Below, piece after piece: positions 48,857 through 58,955 of a stretch of DNA of 64,000 nt. Each line of letters opens with the position of its first letter. The stretch's first letter is position 1. Source of the stretch: JBCBKL01 sp038521825 (GTDB lineage: Bacteria > Pseudomonadota > Alphaproteobacteria > Rhodobacterales > Rhodobacteraceae); the NCBI GenBank assembly GCA_038521825.1, contig JBCBKL010000010.1:1-64000 (forward strand), read 5' to 3'. The notes below the pieces were generated by a model. The model saw only the letters and a program-made list of their open reading frames with translations. It was not told where the DNA came from and searched no databases. Both the position numbers and the translations under genes were made by a program.

Positions 48857-50434
48857 ATGCGTAATTTCCACTTTCCCGGTCGGTCGCCGGTTCTCGCCAC
48901 AAACGGAATGTGCGCAACATCGCACCCGTTAGCCGCTCAGGTTTCCAACGACATTTTAAAGCAGGGCGGTAACGCAATGGACGCGGCAATAGCCGGGGCT
49001 GTGGTCTTGGGCATCTGCGAACCACAAATGACGGGGCTGGGCGGCGACTGTTTTGTACTTTGGTCAAGGCCTGGCGAAACGATAATCAACGCCCTGAACG
49101 GCTCTGGGCGCGCGCCATCCGCTGCAGATTCGGCCGCGCTGCGCACCGATGGCCACGCCAACGTTCCGACCCATTCGGCACAAGCAGTCACCATACCCGG
49201 AGCCGTTGACGCTTTCTGCTCGCTTTCAGAGACCGAGGGGCGCATCGGGCTCGACGCCATACTCCAACCGGCGATTCACTACGCAGATCAGGGCGTGCCG
49301 GTTGCCGCCCGCGTGGCTGCCGACTGGCGGAAAGATGCATCAGTCCTGCAAGGTGCGGCGCGCAAAAGCTATCTCCACAATGACCAGCCACTTAAAGCGG
49401 GACAGATGTTTCGGGCACCCGGGCAGGCTGAGGTTCTGCGACGCATTGCCAAAGATGGTCGCTACGCGTTCTATGCCGGTGAAGTTGCTGAGGATATGGT
49501 CGCCTCGCTTCAGGCCGCTGGAGGCTTTCACACCCTCGAGGATTTTGCAGGCGTTGCCTGCACCGCGACCAACCCGATATCTGGCCAGTACAAAGACATC
49601 GAACTGGTCGAGCACCCGCCGAACGGTCAGGGCGCGACTGCGCATCTGTTGCTGAACATCCTGTCGCATTTTGAGATCGCCGAACTGGATCCGCTGGGTG
49701 CGGAACGCATTCATATCGAGGCCGAGGCGACGAAGCTGGCCTACGATGCGCGAAACCGCTTTATTGGCGATTTCGACTATACAACCAGAATTGACCATAT
49801 GCTGGCCAGCGACACCGCGAAGGCGCTGGCCAGGCTGATCCGTTCCGACACGGTGCTGCAAAACCCCCGCGCCATCTCAGAGGCTATTCACAAGGACACG
49901 ATCTATATCTGCGTGGTCGATGGGGATGGCATGGTGGTGTCCCTCATCTATTCGATCTTCCATGGCTTCGGATCGGGCATCGCGAGCGATAAATTCGGCA
50001 TTCTATTCCACAATCGTGGCGCAGGCTTCACGCTGGAAGAGGGCCATCCGAACGAGCTCAAGGGCGGCAAGAGACCGATGCATACCATCATCCCGGGGAT
50101 GATCAAGCGCGGCGGCAAAACCATAATGCCGTTTGGCGTGATGGGAGGTGCCTACCAATGCACTGGTCACGCCCGGTTCATTTCCAACCTCGTTGATTTC
50201 GGAATGGACCCGCAAAGTGCAATCGACGCCCCCCGCGCCTTTGATGATTCAGGCGATTTGCGAGTCGAACTGGGCTATTCCGATGAGGTTCGGCAAACAC
50301 TGGCCGATAAAGGCCACAAAGTGTCCGTGCCCGAAACGCCAATTGGCGGCGCGCAAGCCATTCTTATCCACGACAATGGGGTGCTCGAAGGTGCCAGCGA
50401 CCCGCGAAAGGACGGCTGTGCCCTTGGTTATTGA
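48857..50434 (+). CDS. Gamma-glutamyltransferase family protein
   Basis: The 525-residue protein is an Ntn hydrolase that would self-cleave into large (about 347) and small (about 178) subunits before Thr348 in HKDTIYICVVDGDG. Other family parts are SNDILKQGGNAMDAAIAGAV, EPQMTGLGGDCFVLW and GVMGGAYQCTGHARFI. There is no signal peptide, unlike periplasmic Ggt, so a cytosolic role in transfer or hydrolysis of gamma-glutamyl or similar amides is likely. Its exact substrate is unknown. It converges with hspQ. Confidence 0.93.
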   Translation: MRNFHFPGRSPVLATNGMCATSHPLAAQVSNDILKQGGNAMDAAIAGAVVLGICEPQMTGLGGDCFVLWSRPGETIINALNGSGRAPSAADSAALRTDGHANVPTHSAQAVTIPGAVDAFCSLSETEGRIGLDAILQPAIHYADQGVPVAARVAADWRKDASVLQGAARKSYLHNDQPLKAGQMFRAPGQAEVLRRIAKDGRYAFYAGEVAEDMVASLQAAGGFHTLEDFAGVACTATNPISGQYKDIELVEHPPNGQGATAHLLLNILSHFEIAELDPLGAERIHIEAEATKLAYDARNRFIGDFDYTTRIDHMLASDTAKALARLIRSDTVLQNPRAISEAIHKDTIYICVVDGDGMVVSLIYSIFHGFGSGIASDKFGILFHNRGAGFTLEEGHPNELKGGKRPMHTIIPGMIKRGGKTIMPFGVMGGAYQCTGHARFISNLVDFGMDPQSAIDAPRAFDDSGDLRVELGYSDEVRQTLADKGHKVSVPETPIGGAQAILIHDNGVLEGASDPRKDGCALGY

Positions 50435-50437
50435 TGG

Positions 50438-50764
50438 TCAGTTAAGCTGAAAATGCAGCGGATACGAGCCATCCTCGAACGGGCCGAATAGGTCCGGGAT
50501 ATCCGGATGATCGACTGGCTCGCCGGAATAGTCGGCAACCAAATTCTGTTCAGACACATAAGCGACGTAATAGCTCTGGTCGTTTTCCGCCAACAAATGA
50601 TAAAACGGCTGATCCTTCAGCGGTCGGCTGTCTTCCGGTATCGACTCGTACCATTCCTCGGTATTCGCGAACTCCGGATCAACATCAAAGACCACACCCC
50701 GAAACGGATGTTTCTTGTGCCGGACAACCTGCCCCAAGTGATATTTCGCACGTGATGTATACAT
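50438..50764 (-). CDS. hspQ: Heat-shock protein HspQ
   Basis: Started at ATG 50764 the 108-residue protein shows the HspQ/YccV pattern: AKYHLGQVVRHKKHPFRGVV, FANTEEWYESIP, and QPFYHLLAENDQSYYVAYVS. HspQ was first described as a hemimethylated-DNA binding protein and later as a specificity-enhancing factor for the Lon protease. A longer frame from 50815 carries 17 extra residues of low family likeness. It ends three bases from the stop of the convergent gene. Confidence 0.9.
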   Translation of the reverse strand: MYTSRAKYHLGQVVRHKKHPFRGVVFDVDPEFANTEEWYESIPEDSRPLKDQPFYHLLAENDQSYYVAYVSEQNLVADYSGEPVDHPDIPDLFGPFEDGSYPLHFQLN

Positions 50765-51013
50765 GTCAAAAGCCCCTGTCAGCCTGATTACACGCTCATC
50801 GCCGGTCTTGTCCAATAAATGTCCACAGAATCAGGGAAACAGACTGTGAACGCCAGCGTAACAGTATTGAAATTTCAGGATAAATCGACGCGTCGGTGAA
50901 GTTGGCCTGCTTAACAAGGCGGCGGCGCCATGCCCAAGCCCGATTTTCACCCCAAATCGTGATTTAAAGATGGCACAGTTTTCGTTAGAATAGTGCAAAA
51001 AAGTGAGAGGCAC

Positions 51014-51598
51014 ATGAGCAGACTTCTCCGCGCTTTTGCGCTCGTTTTGCTGGCGGCCAGCTGCGGCGGCGGCTCGGGTCAGGCCCCGCGCGATCTTGAC
51101 AATGCTTGCAGCATTGTCAGTCAGCATCCGGAATACCTGCGCGCGTTTCGCGCCACGGAACGCCGCTGGGGTGTTCCGGTGCATGTCCAGATGGCGACCA
51201 TCTATCAGGAAAGCAAATTCGTCTCGAATGCGCGCACGCCGTTCAGATATGCCGCGGGTGTCATTCCCATGGGCCGTCAATCAAGCGCTTTTGGCTATGC
51301 CCAGGCACTGGATGCCACATGGCGTGAATATCAACGTGACACCGGCAGCTACCGGGCCCGCCGCGACCGCATCCGCGACGCGACCGACTTTATGGGCTGG
51401 TACATGAACACGACGCGCGAGCGGAACAACATTGCCCTGTCGGATACCCGCAACCAGTATCTTGCCTATCATGAGGGCCACACCGGATATGCCCGGGGCA
51501 GCTATAACCGCAAGTCCTGGCTGCTGCGGATCGCGGACGAGGTCGATACCCGGGCAGACGTCTACGCTGTCCAACTGGCGAGTTGTCGACGCGCCTAA
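51014..51598 (+). CDS. Lytic transglycosylase (SLT)-domain lipoprotein
   Basis: Started at ATG 51014 (GAGAGG RBS) the 194-residue protein has a lipoprotein signal ending LLAAS and Cys17. The SLT-type catalytic Glu66 is in MATIYQESKFVSNARTP, followed by FGYAQALDATWREYQRD and YLAYHEGHTGYARGSY, typical of peptidoglycan-cleaving transglycosylases. It likely trims peptidoglycan from the periplasmic face of a membrane. Its stop overlaps the convergent lolA stop by four bases. Confidence 0.85.
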   Translation: MSRLLRAFALVLLAASCGGGSGQAPRDLDNACSIVSQHPEYLRAFRATERRWGVPVHVQMATIYQESKFVSNARTPFRYAAGVIPMGRQSSAFGYAQALDATWREYQRDTGSYRARRDRIRDATDFMGWYMNTTRERNNIALSDTRNQYLAYHEGHTGYARGSYNRKSWLLRIADEVDTRADVYAVQLASCRRA

Positions 51599-52188
51599 CG
51601 GTCTTCCCCACGGCGATATTCGTCAACATCGAACAGATCGCTTGAAAGGTTTCTGCCTTTCGTAAGCGGCCCCAAAACAACCTTGGTCGTTCCGCCCTCA
51701 TCCGTGCGGACTACCCATTCGGTCAGCTCAACCGGCGTCGCCGAAAACCGCATCTCGATCGTGCCGTATTCCGGGTTCTTCGGATCCTGCGCGGTGACGA
51801 TCGTCGCATCACCATCCAAACCGTGCCCCACGACCATCCGCGCTTGGGTCAGATCAACGTTCCGCGCAAGGATCAGCGCAAGCGGGGTACGGCGTAAAGG
51901 ATAAGTTTCGGGCGGCTGGTTCGACTTTTTGTCGATGATGACCACGGCGCTCGACCGGGCTATCACCAGCGCATCGTTCGGCGGATCATACTCAAACCGC
52001 ATCCGTCCGGGTCGTTTGATATACACCTTGCCGGTGCTGACCGAACCGTCGTCGTTGATCTGGCGAAAGGGTGCCTCAACGGTCTGCATCGCATTGAAGT
52101 AATCCGACAGGGTACTGAGCGATAGCAATTCAGCCATCGCCCCCTTGGCTCCAAATGTCAGAAGCACGGCAATCAGGAGGGAACGCAT
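51595..52188 (-). CDS. lolA: Outer membrane lipoprotein carrier protein LolA
   Basis: LolA is the periplasmic shuttle that carries lipoproteins from LolCDE to the outer membrane. The 197-residue protein has a signal peptide (MRSLLIAVLLTFGAKGAMA), the start SLSTLSDYFNAMQTVEAPFR, the strand GRMRFEYDPPNDALVIA and the lower-conservation C-terminal half of alphaproteobacterial LolA (DVDEYRRGE). It follows ftsK by 66 bases on the same strand. Several lipoproteins in this window would be its cargo. Confidence 0.93.
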   Translation of the reverse strand: MRSLLIAVLLTFGAKGAMAELLSLSTLSDYFNAMQTVEAPFRQINDDGSVSTGKVYIKRPGRMRFEYDPPNDALVIARSSAVVIIDKKSNQPPETYPLRRTPLALILARNVDLTQARMVVGHGLDGDATIVTAQDPKNPEYGTIEMRFSATPVELTEWVVRTDEGGTTKVVLGPLTKGRNLSSDLFDVDEYRRGEDR

Positions 52189-52254
52189 CGGTTTGCTTTA
52201 CCTTGGTCTGCTTCGATGCACCCGATATAAGGCCCGCCGCGGCGATATGCGATA

Positions 52255-54930
52255 TCAGCTCTGTTCAGGGACCAGAATCTCGCGCTTGCCCACATGGTTA
52301 GCGGCACTCACGACACCTTCGTCCTCCATCTGCTCGACCAGACGCGCCGCCTTGTTGTAACCGATCGCGAGCTTGCGCTGGATGTACGACGTGGAGCACT
52401 TGCGATCGCGGATCACGATAGCCACCGCCTGATCATAAAGTGCATCTTCACCATCGGTATTGCCGCCCAGACCCAAGACCGCGTCGATATCGCCTTCCTT
52501 GTCGTCCGCAGGCCCTTCAACAACCCCGTTGAGGTAATCCGGTGGGCCAAAGGCTTTGAGGTGATTCACGATCTCTTCGACTTCTTCGTCGCTGACGAAA
52601 GGCCCGTGGCAGCGGGTGATCTTGGCCCCTCCCGCCATGTAGAGCATGTCGCCCATGCCCAAGAGCTGCTCGGCGCCCATCTCACCCAGAATTGTGCGCG
52701 AGTCGATTTTCGACGTCACCTGAAAGGAAATCCGTGTGGGAAAGTTCGCCTTGATTGTACCAGTGATCACGTCGACTGAGGGACGCTGCGTGGCCATGAT
52801 CAAGTGAATGCCCGACGCACGTGCCATTTGCGCCAGTCGCTGTATGCAGGCCTCAATCTCCTTACCCGCCACCATCATCAAGTCGGCCATCTCGTCAACG
52901 ATAACAACGATAAAGGGCAGAACTTTCGGCTCGAATTCCTCGGTCTCAAAGATCGGATCGCCGGTTTCATCGTCAAATCCGGTTTGAACCGTCCGGCTGA
53001 ACATCTCGCCCTTGGCCTGCGCGTCACGGACTCGGCTGTTGTAGCCCTCGATGTTCCGCACACCCATCTTCGACATCTTGCGATAGCGTTCCTCCATCTC
53101 GCCCACGACCCATTTCAAGGCAACGACGGCCTTTTTTGGGTCAGTCACGACCGGGGAAAGCAGGTGCGGAATACCGTCATATACGCTGAGTTCCAGCATC
53201 TTGGGGTCGATCATGATCAGACGGCACTCATCCGGGCTGAGCTTGTAGAGCAACGACAGGATCATCGTATTGATCGCGACCGACTTACCCGAGCCGGTCG
53301 TACCGGCAATCAACAGGTGAGGCATCTTGGCAAGGTTGGCCACGATCGGGTCGCCACCGATGTTCTTTCCCAAGGCAAGAGGCAGGCGCATGTTCGTGTC
53401 GCCAAATTCCCGGGCAGACAGGATCTCGCGCAACAACACTTTCTCGCGGTTCTCATTCGGCAATTCGATCCCGATCACAGATCGGCCCGGCACTGTCGAC
53501 ACTCGCGCCGAAAGTGCTGCCATCGACCGGGCAATATCATCGGCCAGCCCAATGACACGAGACGCCTTGAGACCGGGTGCGGGTTCAAGCTCGTACATCG
53601 TGACGACAGGCCCCGGACGAACCGAAACGATGTCACCCTTGACGCCGTAATCATCCAGCACGCTTTCCAGCATCCGAGCGTTTTCTTCGAGCGCTTCGTC
53701 GCTCAGATGATGGCGCTGGATTACCTCCGGCGTTTCCAAAAGGCCAAGGGGTGGCAGTTCGAAACCGTTCGCGGAATCAAATAGCGTGGGCTGTGCCTCT
53801 GCCTGCGCCTGTTTCGATGGCTGTACCTTTTTTCTCGGCGGTTGCTGAACGACCTTCTTAGGCTCCGCTACGGGAATTGCAGCCGGCTGCATCTCGGGTT
53901 GCAGTTGCAGGGCATCGGGCTGCGCCGTCAGCGGCGGTTCGGCCCGCAGCTGCACGGCGTCAAAGTCGGCGTTGCGGGGTTGGAGCTGCAGGATCGGCTT
54001 TTGTCGGACGCGATTGCGGATCGCATCGGAGATCTTGGCCTTGATCCGATCCTCGCCGGGTGCTTCGACATCGGCGGCATAAGAACCCTGCTCAATCAAT
54101 TCGGCTTCGGGCATGGGTTGCGGGCGACGGATGAGCGAAGCTAACAGACCGGGCTTTTCCGGCTCGTATGAGTCTTCGTATTCATCATCATAGAGCTGCT
54201 CATCATCAGCATCTTCGTACTCTTCAAGCCGTGCGGTCCGCTTGGCGCGCACGGCCCGAGCCACGGCAACCGCCCCGCCAGCGCCACGACCCAGAAGGTT
54301 CATCAACAGCGCGTAGGTCATTACCATACCAATGATCAAAAAACGCCCGATCTTGAAGAGTTCCGGCCGGGTGAAGCCCATCACGAACGCACCCAACGCC
54401 AGCAGGCCCAGACCCATTAATACGGACATCACCTTGACCGCCAGGATCGACCCCAGCGGCAGGATCGTCAGAAGCGCACCGACTACGGTGTCGCCAAAGA
54501 GCCCACCAAGGCCAAAGTTGTGCGTCAGTTCCCACGCCGGCCCGGGCTGCAGCGTGGCGGCATAGATCGACCCAAAAGCAACCGCGATCGGCGCAAAAAT
54601 CAGACGGCCAAGGGCACGATCGGCCCCTGAATGCAGCGCAAACCGGATGCCCCATGCGACAAGGACAATGGCAATGGCCCAACTGCCCTGCCCGACGATC
54701 ATAAAAAGCGGGGCAGCAATGGACGCTCCGGGGCGACCCAGCCAGTTCTGCACGGGCGCATCGGTCGACACCATCCAGTTCGGATCTTCGGGCGTGTAGC
54801 TCCAGATCATTGCCCCTGCCAACACGCCGATGATGATCAGGGCGATCCCGATCAGCTCTTTGCCGCGCCGCTCGAGCGCCGCCTGCATGTCCGTGTCAAA
54901 CAAAGGATCACGTCGTACCTGATAAGCCAT
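52255..54930 (-). CDS. ftsK: DNA translocase FtsK
   Basis: The 891-residue protein starts at ATG 54930; the frame extends further upstream but there is no conservation signal there. Four membrane helices lie in the first 190 residues, followed by a Pro/Gln-rich linker. The RecA-like motor has Walker A AGTTGSGKSVAIN (about 541-553) and VIVDEMADLMM as Walker B. The C-terminal gamma domain (YIQRKLAIGYNKAARLVEQM) recognises KOPS and activates XerCD at dif. It links chromosome segregation with division at the septum. The aminotransferase gene lies directly upstream. Confidence 0.98.
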   Translation of the reverse strand: MAYQVRRDPLFDTDMQAALERRGKELIGIALIIIGVLAGAMIWSYTPEDPNWMVSTDAPVQNWLGRPGASIAAPLFMIVGQGSWAIAIVLVAWGIRFALHSGADRALGRLIFAPIAVAFGSIYAATLQPGPAWELTHNFGLGGLFGDTVVGALLTILPLGSILAVKVMSVLMGLGLLALGAFVMGFTRPELFKIGRFLIIGMVMTYALLMNLLGRGAGGAVAVARAVRAKRTARLEEYEDADDEQLYDDEYEDSYEPEKPGLLASLIRRPQPMPEAELIEQGSYAADVEAPGEDRIKAKISDAIRNRVRQKPILQLQPRNADFDAVQLRAEPPLTAQPDALQLQPEMQPAAIPVAEPKKVVQQPPRKKVQPSKQAQAEAQPTLFDSANGFELPPLGLLETPEVIQRHHLSDEALEENARMLESVLDDYGVKGDIVSVRPGPVVTMYELEPAPGLKASRVIGLADDIARSMAALSARVSTVPGRSVIGIELPNENREKVLLREILSAREFGDTNMRLPLALGKNIGGDPIVANLAKMPHLLIAGTTGSGKSVAINTMILSLLYKLSPDECRLIMIDPKMLELSVYDGIPHLLSPVVTDPKKAVVALKWVVGEMEERYRKMSKMGVRNIEGYNSRVRDAQAKGEMFSRTVQTGFDDETGDPIFETEEFEPKVLPFIVVIVDEMADLMMVAGKEIEACIQRLAQMARASGIHLIMATQRPSVDVITGTIKANFPTRISFQVTSKIDSRTILGEMGAEQLLGMGDMLYMAGGAKITRCHGPFVSDEEVEEIVNHLKAFGPPDYLNGVVEGPADDKEGDIDAVLGLGGNTDGEDALYDQAVAIVIRDRKCSTSYIQRKLAIGYNKAARLVEQMEDEGVVSAANHVGKREILVPEQS

Positions 54931-54953
54931 TCCTAAACTCTCTCGCCTCGTTC

Positions 54954-56141
54954 TTATGCGGCATAGAGCGTGGCACGGATGGCCCGGAGGCCCCGCTCCA
55001 TCTCTGCCTTTGGGGCCACCATCGCGACCCGAATGAAACCCTCTGCGGGGTTTGTTCCGTTCACTTCGCGCGCCAGATACGCGCCCGGCAACACGCGCAC
55101 GCCGGTTTCTTTCCAAAGCTTAAGGGCAGCTGCTTCGCCATCCGCGACCGGCAGCCACAAAAAGAAACCCGCCTCAGGCGCAACATAGCCGGGAACATCG
55201 CCCAGTATCTCGTCCGCCAGCGCGTATTTCTCTGCATAGAGCGCGCGGTTTTCGACCACATGCGCCTCGTCGGTCCAGACCGCCGTCGCCGCCGCCTGCA
55301 ACGGGCTGGACAATGGCGACCCGGCATAGGTTCTGAGTTGCTTGATACGGCGCAGGGTCTCCGGGCCGCCTGCTACAAAGCCAGATCGCAGACCCGGCAG
55401 GTTCGACCGCTTTGAGAGCGAGTGAAACGCCACCACACGTTCAGGATCAGCACCGATGTCGGCGGCAATCTCCAGCGCACCCGGTGGCGGCGTGTCGCGG
55501 TAGATCTCCGAGTAACATTCATCGGCAAAGATCTGAAAATCATACTGCTCCGCCAAGGTCAGCAATTCACGCCAATAGGCGGTGTCCGCAACCGCCCCCT
55601 GCGGGTTGGCGGGCGAACATATATAGACGGCTACGGTGCGGGCAAGGATCGAGGGATCAACCGCCGCATAGTCGGGCAGATGATTGGTTTGCTCGGTCGC
55701 GGATACGAGAACCGGTTCGGCCCCGACTGAAATCGCCGCTAGCATATAGACCTGATAAAAAGGGTTAGGCAGCAAAACCGCCGATCGTGCCCCGCTCTTT
55801 TCACCTGGGGACAACGCCATCGCAGCGTTATAAAGCCCCTCGCGTGTGCCATTCAGTGGCATTACGTGCTGGTTCGGTTCCAACCGTACGCCATATCGGC
55901 GGTTGACCCAGTCGCAATAGGCACGCCTCAGTTCCGGTGAACCGTCATTTGGCGGGTAGTTGTTGAACCCGTCAGCGTGTTCAACAATCACGTCGGTGAC
56001 CCATGACGGAAAGGCGTGTTTCGGTTCGCCTATGGTCATGTGCACGACATCACCACCCGGCGCATGGCCGTCGAGCAATGCACGCAGACGCGGAAACGCG
56101 TATTCCGGTAGGTTCGAAAACCGCTCGGGGAACACCATCAA
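54954..56141 (-). CDS. Class I/II aminotransferase, DapC-like
   Basis: The 395-residue PLP enzyme has the active-site Lys in HSLSKRSNLPGLRSGF, with DECYSEIYRDTPPPGA and MPLNGTREGLYNAAMA. The start is MVFPERFSNLPEYAFPRLRALL, like the DapC branch of N-succinyl-diaminopimelate aminotransferases often found upstream of ftsK in alphaproteobacteria. That role in lysine synthesis is plausible but based on context and likeness. ATG 56141 or 56138 starts it. It ends 23 bases before ftsK. Confidence 0.86.
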   Translation of the reverse strand: MMVFPERFSNLPEYAFPRLRALLDGHAPGGDVVHMTIGEPKHAFPSWVTDVIVEHADGFNNYPPNDGSPELRRAYCDWVNRRYGVRLEPNQHVMPLNGTREGLYNAAMALSPGEKSGARSAVLLPNPFYQVYMLAAISVGAEPVLVSATEQTNHLPDYAAVDPSILARTVAVYICSPANPQGAVADTAYWRELLTLAEQYDFQIFADECYSEIYRDTPPPGALEIAADIGADPERVVAFHSLSKRSNLPGLRSGFVAGGPETLRRIKQLRTYAGSPLSSPLQAAATAVWTDEAHVVENRALYAEKYALADEILGDVPGYVAPEAGFFLWLPVADGEAAALKLWKETGVRVLPGAYLAREVNGTNPAEGFIRVAMVAPKAEMERGLRAIRATLYAA

Positions 56142-56255
56142 ACTGCCTCAGGTTCGGGGTCCTATCGCCCCTTTTTTTTACAGGATACCGCAAGCCGAGT
56201 CGCGGCGTCCAGAAAAACTGCGCCTTTGAGGGGTGATGTGGCTTTTGGGTAGCGC

Positions 56256-57593
56256 CTAGGCCAGCGCGATTTCCACAGCAGCACCAAGGCGTAAGAGGTG
56301 CCCTTCGGTATCCGGCGCGCCGAACATCATGAGGCCACAACTTGGCACCCCCGTCGGCAGCGTCAGCGCGCAAAGCCCCATCAGGTTGCCCACACGCGTA
56401 TTCCGCAGGGCGAGTAAGTTTTCGGTCACGTAGTAGTCATGATCGGCCTTGAGCCGTTCCAAGTTCGGCGGCAGGATCGACGCGGTTGGACACACGACCG
56501 CATCAAACCCTGCAACCCGACCGTCCCAGGCCTGCCGCGCCGCTCCGAGTCTGGACCAGGCCGATGTGTAATCAGCTGCTGTAAACTTGCGACCCTGACG
56601 AAACCGCTCCCGGACTTCGGCGAACATCGCGTCCGGGTCCGCCTCGATGACATCACGCCAAAGACCATAGGCTTCACCTGTGTAAAGCGGTCCGGTCAGA
56701 GCCATCGCACCATCGTCGCCCGCAAGTTCGGGAACCGCGATTTCTTCGATCTCTGCGCCGGCATCACGCAGCTTTTCGAGGGCGGCGTTGTATGCCGCCA
56801 GGGGCTCGTCGCAGATATCGTCGAGGACAACCGTTTGCAGCGCCGCCAATCGACGCCCTTTCAAGCCCGCACCTCGCAAATCAGGCGGACGCTTGCCCTC
56901 GAGGACGCCCAGCAGCAGGGCGGCATCCTCAACCGTTCGGGCAAGTGGGCCAACGGTGTCGAATTTCAGGCACAGCGGCACGCAACCCTCAAGCGACAGC
57001 CGCCCGGTGGTGGTCTTTAGGCCCACCAGATCGTTCCAGGCCGCAGGGATCCGAACCGATCCGCCTGTGTCCGACCCTATCGCTGCTGGCGCGATGTCGA
57101 ATGCTATTGACGCGGCCGCCCCGGAAGACGACCCGCCCGGCACCGCTTCGACATCATTGACGCAAGGTGGTGTGGCCGTGGATGGGTTGTAACCAAGGCC
57201 CGAAAACGCCAGCTCGCTCATATGGGTTTTGCCAAGACAGATCAGGCCAGCTTCGGTCGCGTTCCGTAAAACAACCGCGTCGGATTCAGGCACCCGCCCG
57301 CGCAGCAGCTTCGACCCCGCTTCGGTGGCGACATTCGTACTGTCGAACAGATCCTTCCAGCTGATCGGCACGCCGTCCAGAAGGGATCGGCGCAGCCCAA
57401 GACGAGCCCGCTCGGCGGCAGCCTCGGCCTCGGCCAGAGCGCGCTCGGGCGTCAGCCGGGCATAGATCCTGTCGGAGAGGGCGTGATTGCCTGCCGCCGT
57501 GAGAAACGCTTCTGTCAGGGCCACCGGATCGATTTCACCCGCGCCGATCCCCCGGCCCAAGTCCGCAGCGCTTTGTCCAAGCCAGTTCTGCAT
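56256..57593 (-). CDS. Amidase family protein
   Basis: The 445-residue enzyme belongs to the amidase-signature family. The Ser-cisSer-Lys triad is seen as Lys in PISWKDLFD, GGSSSGAAASIAFD and the nucleophile region GSDTGGSVRIPAAW. ATG 57593 is preceded by GGGGGTGGG; two more upstream ATGs are in frame. It is not gatA because of length, missing partner genes and context. The substrate amide is unknown. It diverges from the UbiH-like gene. Confidence 0.9.
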   Translation of the reverse strand: MQNWLGQSAADLGRGIGAGEIDPVALTEAFLTAAGNHALSDRIYARLTPERALAEAEAAAERARLGLRRSLLDGVPISWKDLFDSTNVATEAGSKLLRGRVPESDAVVLRNATEAGLICLGKTHMSELAFSGLGYNPSTATPPCVNDVEAVPGGSSSGAAASIAFDIAPAAIGSDTGGSVRIPAAWNDLVGLKTTTGRLSLEGCVPLCLKFDTVGPLARTVEDAALLLGVLEGKRPPDLRGAGLKGRRLAALQTVVLDDICDEPLAAYNAALEKLRDAGAEIEEIAVPELAGDDGAMALTGPLYTGEAYGLWRDVIEADPDAMFAEVRERFRQGRKFTAADYTSAWSRLGAARQAWDGRVAGFDAVVCPTASILPPNLERLKADHDYYVTENLLALRNTRVGNLMGLCALTLPTGVPSCGLMMFGAPDTEGHLLRLGAAVEIALA

Positions 57594-57675
57594 ACCCACC
57601 CCCTTCAAAGTCCGCGGCACGGTAGCGACGGTGCAGCGCATGGACAATCCCCCGGCGATCTCCATATTCCAAGTC

Positions 57676-58893
57676 ATGAATTATGACAGCGACATCCTTA
57701 TCGTTGGCGGTGGATTGGCCGGGCCAACGCTTGCCCTGGCACTGGCCAGAAGCGGCTTTTCTGTCACGGTGATCGACGCGCTTGAGGAAAAGATCAGACG
57801 GAATGCGGCCTTTGACGGCCGGTCATATGCCGTTGCGCTTACGTCGTGCCGCTTGCTGCAGGGTGTCGGGCTTTGGCCAGCCCTGGCGGACGACGCGCAA
57901 CCCATTCTGGATATCAAGGTCAGCGACGGGCGCGCGGGCGAAGGACCATCACCGTTTTTTATGCATTTCGATCATCGTGATCTGGGATCGGACCCAATGG
58001 GTCACATGATCGAAGACCGGCACATTCGGCGCGCCCTGCTGGATGCGATGGAGGCGGAGCCGAAGGTCACCCACCTCTCGGGTGAAACTGTGACCGATCA
58101 CGTGCCGGATACAGCGGGCGTGGCCGTCACCCTCGCAAACGGCCAGACCTTGCGCGGGCGCGTCCTGATCGGGGCTGACGGGCGGCAAAGCGGCACGGCG
58201 ACGCGAACCGGGATAAAGCGCACCGGATGGGAGTATGGGCAAACGGCGTTGGTGTGCGCTCTGAAACACGAAAAACCTCACAACGGTATCGCGCATCAAT
58301 TCTTCATGCCCGCCGGACCGCTCGCGATCCTTCCGCTCAAGGGAAACCGCAGCGCAATCGTCTGGTCCGAAACAGCGGAACAGGCTGCGGCTGTCAATGC
58401 CATGGATGACGCGGACTACCTCCAGGTTCTGATGCCGCGGTTTGGCTCGTTCCTCGGTGAAATCAGCCTTGCCGGTAAACGCTACACCTATCCGCTCAAT
58501 CTGTCGCTGGCGCACCGCCTGATCGCTGACCGCACCGCCTTGATCGCGGACGCAGCGCACGGCGTGCATCCGATTGCCGGTCAGGGTCTTAATGCCGGGA
58601 TGCGCGATATCGCAGCCCTTGCGGACGTCTTTGGTGATGCGAAGCGGCTGGGTGAAGACATCGGATCATCTGCGGTTCTAAAACGCTATGAAGAGTGGCG
58701 GCGCTTTGACAACGCCGCACTCGCAGTCGCGACTGATAGTTTCAACCGCCTGTTCTCGAACGACAACGCGCTGCTGCGTATGGGCCGAGATGTAGGTATG
58801 GGGGTCATCAATGCGCTGCCCGGTATACGGCGCAGCTTCATGCGCGAGGCTACCGGGTTGAATGGTGATCTGCCGCGACTGATGCAGGCTTAG
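57676..58893 (+). CDS. UbiH/UbiF-type FAD monooxygenase
   Basis: The 405-residue protein starts at ATG 57676; the upstream frame lies in the divergent amidase region. It has the GxGxxG dinucleotide site in ILIVGGGLAGPTLALALA, RVLIGADGRQSGT, and the motif LIADAAHGVHPIAGQGLNAG. These mark the ubiquinone hydroxylases (UbiH, UbiF, UbiI, UbiL) and the related Coq6. The carbon hydroxylated in alphaproteobacterial homologues varies, so I give no symbol. Its stop is convergent with Trm112. Confidence 0.9.
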   Translation: MNYDSDILIVGGGLAGPTLALALARSGFSVTVIDALEEKIRRNAAFDGRSYAVALTSCRLLQGVGLWPALADDAQPILDIKVSDGRAGEGPSPFFMHFDHRDLGSDPMGHMIEDRHIRRALLDAMEAEPKVTHLSGETVTDHVPDTAGVAVTLANGQTLRGRVLIGADGRQSGTATRTGIKRTGWEYGQTALVCALKHEKPHNGIAHQFFMPAGPLAILPLKGNRSAIVWSETAEQAAAVNAMDDADYLQVLMPRFGSFLGEISLAGKRYTYPLNLSLAHRLIADRTALIADAAHGVHPIAGQGLNAGMRDIAALADVFGDAKRLGEDIGSSAVLKRYEEWRRFDNAALAVATDSFNRLFSNDNALLRMGRDVGMGVINALPGIRRSFMREATGLNGDLPRLMQA

Positions 58894-58955
58894 GCTCAAA
58901 CGCAATTGTTATGGCGAATACTAATCTGCCGGCATTTCCATGTGATCCACGGTGG

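Noticed and set aside
56156..56179. GGGG-loop-CCCC followed by eight T on the + strand
   Set aside because: Only four pairs, and no + strand gene ends before it; likely part of the upstream region of the aminotransferase gene.
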